The position numbers were made by a program, and so were the translations under genes. This document shows positions 61,452 to 63,263 of a DNA stretch of 63,263 nucleotides, piece by piece. The stretch's first letter is position 1. Each line of letters starts with the position of its first letter. The stretch comes from Clostridia bacterium. Lineage in GTDB: Bacteria; Bacillota_A; Clostridia; Oscillospirales; CAG-272. The notes under the pieces were generated by a model that ran no database searches, had not been told where the DNA came from, and was given only the letters and a program-made list of their open reading frames with translations. Location of the stretch: the NCBI GenBank assembly GCA_017466455.1, contig JAFTUD010000017.1, forward strand, positions 1-63,263. Reading direction: 5' to 3'.

Positions 61452-63071
61452 TTAATCAAAATCGATAATTTCATTATCCAGAAGAGCGTTGATTTCGGGC
61501 ACAGAAACAATTTGAATTTCGCCTGTTTCCTCATCGTACTCAAATATAGGATTTTTCTCATTAAGGTCGATAATCTCCTCAAGCGAAATAGCAGGAGTGG
61601 TTTGAGCCCTTCTGAGCTTAGCCTTGTAAACGACACCAAGCACCTGAATAGCGATAAGCGGAGTCATCGCAACCATAGCAACCGTACCGAATGCGTCAGT
61701 CGCTACATTGTTTCCCGATGCACGGCATACGCCTATTGCAAAGGGAAGCAGGAATGTCGAGGTCATCGCACCCGAGGCAACTCCGCCCGAGTCAAATGCT
61801 ATCGATGAGAATATTTCGGGCACGAAGAATGTAAGCGCAAACGCGGTTACATATCCGGGAATAAGAAAATACATGATTGAAATGCCGGTAAGCGCCCTTA
61901 GCATCGCAATTCCAACCGAAATTGCAACACCTATCTCAAGCGCGAAGGCGAGTGCCTTCTTCGGAATAGCGCCAGAGGTAACATCCTCAACCTGCTTTTG
62001 TAGCACCTGTACCGCAGGCTCTGCCGCTACGATAAAGAAGCCGATTATCATACCGATAGGAATTACAGCGAATGAAAAGCTACTGTCGCCAAGCGCCGAG
62101 CCGAGCAAATAGCCCGCAGGCATAAATCCGACATTTGCGCCCGTCAGGAATAAAACAAGACCGACAAATGTGTAAATAAGACCGATAAGAATTTTAATAA
62201 GACGCTTTTTTGAAAGTGGCTTTGAAAGCGCCTGATAAACGAAGAAGAATACGACAATAGGAAGCACCGCCTTTGTAACCTCAATGATGTAGTGAGGCAG
62301 GCTCGACAGGTAATTCCAGCCAAGCTCCCTTGAGCTTTCCATCTCGTTTATTATAAAGCTCGTTCCGTCAGAGCCGACAGGATTGTAAATAAGTCCAAGC
62401 ACCAATACCGCGATTATAGGACCTATTGAGCAAAGCGAAACAAGACCGAAGGAGTCGTTTGTTTCCTCGGCATCGGAGCGTATAGAGGATACACCGACAC
62501 CAAGCGCCATAATAAACGGCACAGTCATAGGACCCGTTGTAACTCCGCCGGAGTCAAACGCCACCGACCAAAAATCGGGATTTACAAAAATTGCCAGAGC
62601 AAATGCGATAATGTAGAAGCCGAGAAGCAGGAAGCGGAGCTTCACACCGAAAAGTATGCGTAGCATAGCGACAACCAAAAATGCGCCGACGCCTATTGAA
62701 ACCGATAAAACAAGCAGAAAGCTCGGCTTGATTGACGGCACATAGGTTGCAAGCACCTGTAAATCGGGCTCGGACATCGTAATCATAACACCTACAAGGA
62801 AGGAAAGAATAACGACGAGCCAAATCTTTCGTGAGCGTGTCATTTGCACGCCGACATATTCACCCATCGGCGTCATTGATGTCTCCGCACCGAGCGTAAA
62901 AAGCGCAATTCCGACTATAAGTATAGCCGAGCCGAAGATAAACGATGTAAACGCCGATATTTCAATAGGAGAAACGCTAAGACACAGCAGTAAAACTATC
63001 GCCGAAATAGGTAAAACGCTCTTTGCCGACTCGGTTAGCTTCTCCTTTAAAACAGTTTTGTTTTTAAACAT
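61452..63071 (-). CDS. DUF1538 membrane protein, internally duplicated
   Basis: Polytopic protein of 539 residues with two DUF1538 repeats (about 15-235 and 265-490). Paired motifs show the duplication: SEPDLQVL (100-107) with AEPAVQVL (350-357), and FDSGGVTTGPMTVPF (172-186) with FDSGGVASGAMTSTF (426-440). This inverted or tandem repeat layout and the conserved Gly/Asp segments look like a transporter or channel; the substrate is not known. A soluble acidic C-tail (about 495-539) could contact the PII-like partner encoded next. Confidence 0.85.
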   Translation of the reverse strand: MFKNKTVLKEKLTESAKSVLPISAIVLLLCLSVSPIEISAFTSFIFGSAILIVGIALFTLGAETSMTPMGEYVGVQMTRSRKIWLVVILSFLVGVMITMSEPDLQVLATYVPSIKPSFLLVLSVSIGVGAFLVVAMLRILFGVKLRFLLLGFYIIAFALAIFVNPDFWSVAFDSGGVTTGPMTVPFIMALGVGVSSIRSDAEETNDSFGLVSLCSIGPIIAVLVLGLIYNPVGSDGTSFIINEMESSRELGWNYLSSLPHYIIEVTKAVLPIVVFFFVYQALSKPLSKKRLIKILIGLIYTFVGLVLFLTGANVGFMPAGYLLGSALGDSSFSFAVIPIGMIIGFFIVAAEPAVQVLQKQVEDVTSGAIPKKALAFALEIGVAISVGIAMLRALTGISIMYFLIPGYVTAFALTFFVPEIFSSIAFDSGGVASGAMTSTFLLPFAIGVCRASGNNVATDAFGTVAMVAMTPLIAIQVLGVVYKAKLRRAQTTPAISLEEIIDLNEKNPIFEYDEETGEIQIVSVPEINALLDNEIIDFD

Positions 63072-63131
63072 TTCAAGGTCCTCAAATATTAGTAAATAAA
63101 GCGCCGAGAAAGCGCCTTAGGGTTTATGCCT

Positions 63132-63177
63132 GACGGGAATGGAACGAACCAGTTTTGGAACGGACAAAAGTCCCGTC
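63132..63177 (-). other. Hairpin in the DUF1538 leader
   Basis: GACGGGA (63132-63138) pairs with TCCCGTC (63171-63177), enclosing 32 bases with a small CCA/TGG hairpin. It lies about 60-105 bases upstream of the DUF1538 start. I match it to no known riboswitch. It may be a leader element or the remains of a terminator. Confidence 0.4.
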
Positions 63178-63263
63178 TTCTGTGTTAAAATTTTTTGAAA
63201 TATTTTTATATATCGGCAAAATTTTGCCTTGAATACAAGCCTTTTGGCTCGTTCTAAAATGCA

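Overview
The window reads as a chromosome segment from a Clostridia-type Bacillota of moderate GC, probably a gut lineage. Supporting features are strong AGGAGG-type ribosome binding sites, many TTGACA-N17-TAAAAT/TATAAT promoters, spoVG, the NiaR repressor, a split transketolase, an indolepyruvate:ferredoxin oxidoreductase operon and lipoproteins with Gram-positive lipoboxes. I found no tRNA or rRNA genes, CRISPR array, intact insertion sequence or prophage. Gene names rest on reading the translations and motifs by eye; no database search was possible.

Layout. 1-1340: a 180-bp direct repeat, a YccF membrane protein and an array of short palindromes. 1340-8311: a foldase-like lipoprotein and mfd on the minus strand, then a two-subunit transketolase. 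8312-11811: the most unusual stretch. It holds a closed, multi-branched structured RNA of about 220 nt, a promoter abutting a perfect 22-bp palindrome, a leader of about 270 nt, and a 905-residue protein with the DxDxD metal-binding signature and flanking motifs of two-barrel RNA polymerases, the class that includes eukaryotic RNA-dependent RNA polymerases, phage YonO and crAss-like phage polymerases. 11948-20315: a GH2 glycosidase, a short dxs, and an NAD biosynthesis unit (nadB-nadC fusion and niaR, divergent from nadA) with palindromic sites over both -35 boxes. 20560-27773: a frameshifted secreted LRR protein with a G10 tract upstream, then rbsK, trmO, hslO, a methyltransferase and murC.

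27952-35812: spoVG, hisS-aspS, an NhaC antiporter with a DnaJ-like Cys motif, nrdR, a lipoprotein, and a cobalamin riboswitch driving a DUF4430 lipoprotein. 35834-37148: a decayed accessory island (serine recombinase tail, Cys-rich small protein, truncated glycosylase-like ORF) beside truB-nrnA-rbfA. 39669-46894: a second YccF protein and a complete phosphate operon (pstS, fused pstC-pstA, pstB, phoU, phoB, phoR) with a Pho-box-like repeat upstream. 47153-49338: an isochorismatase-family hydrolase and NAD(P)HX repair enzyme. 49700-58648: a likely aromatic amino acid to arylacetate fermentation operon (symporter, PaaK, IorA, IorB, PaaK, ACT protein, amidohydrolase, aminotransferase). 58900-63071: a PutP-type symporter, then a DUF1538 membrane protein with a tandem PII-like partner.

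Working together: the NAD unit is probably self-regulated by NiaR, and the NAD(P)HX repair enzyme adds to cofactor upkeep. The phosphate operon is self-contained from uptake to signalling. The aryl operon would yield reduced ferredoxin and ATP from aromatic amino acids. The polymerase-like gene and the neighbouring RNA are the best candidates for undescribed biology; whether they work together is unproven.
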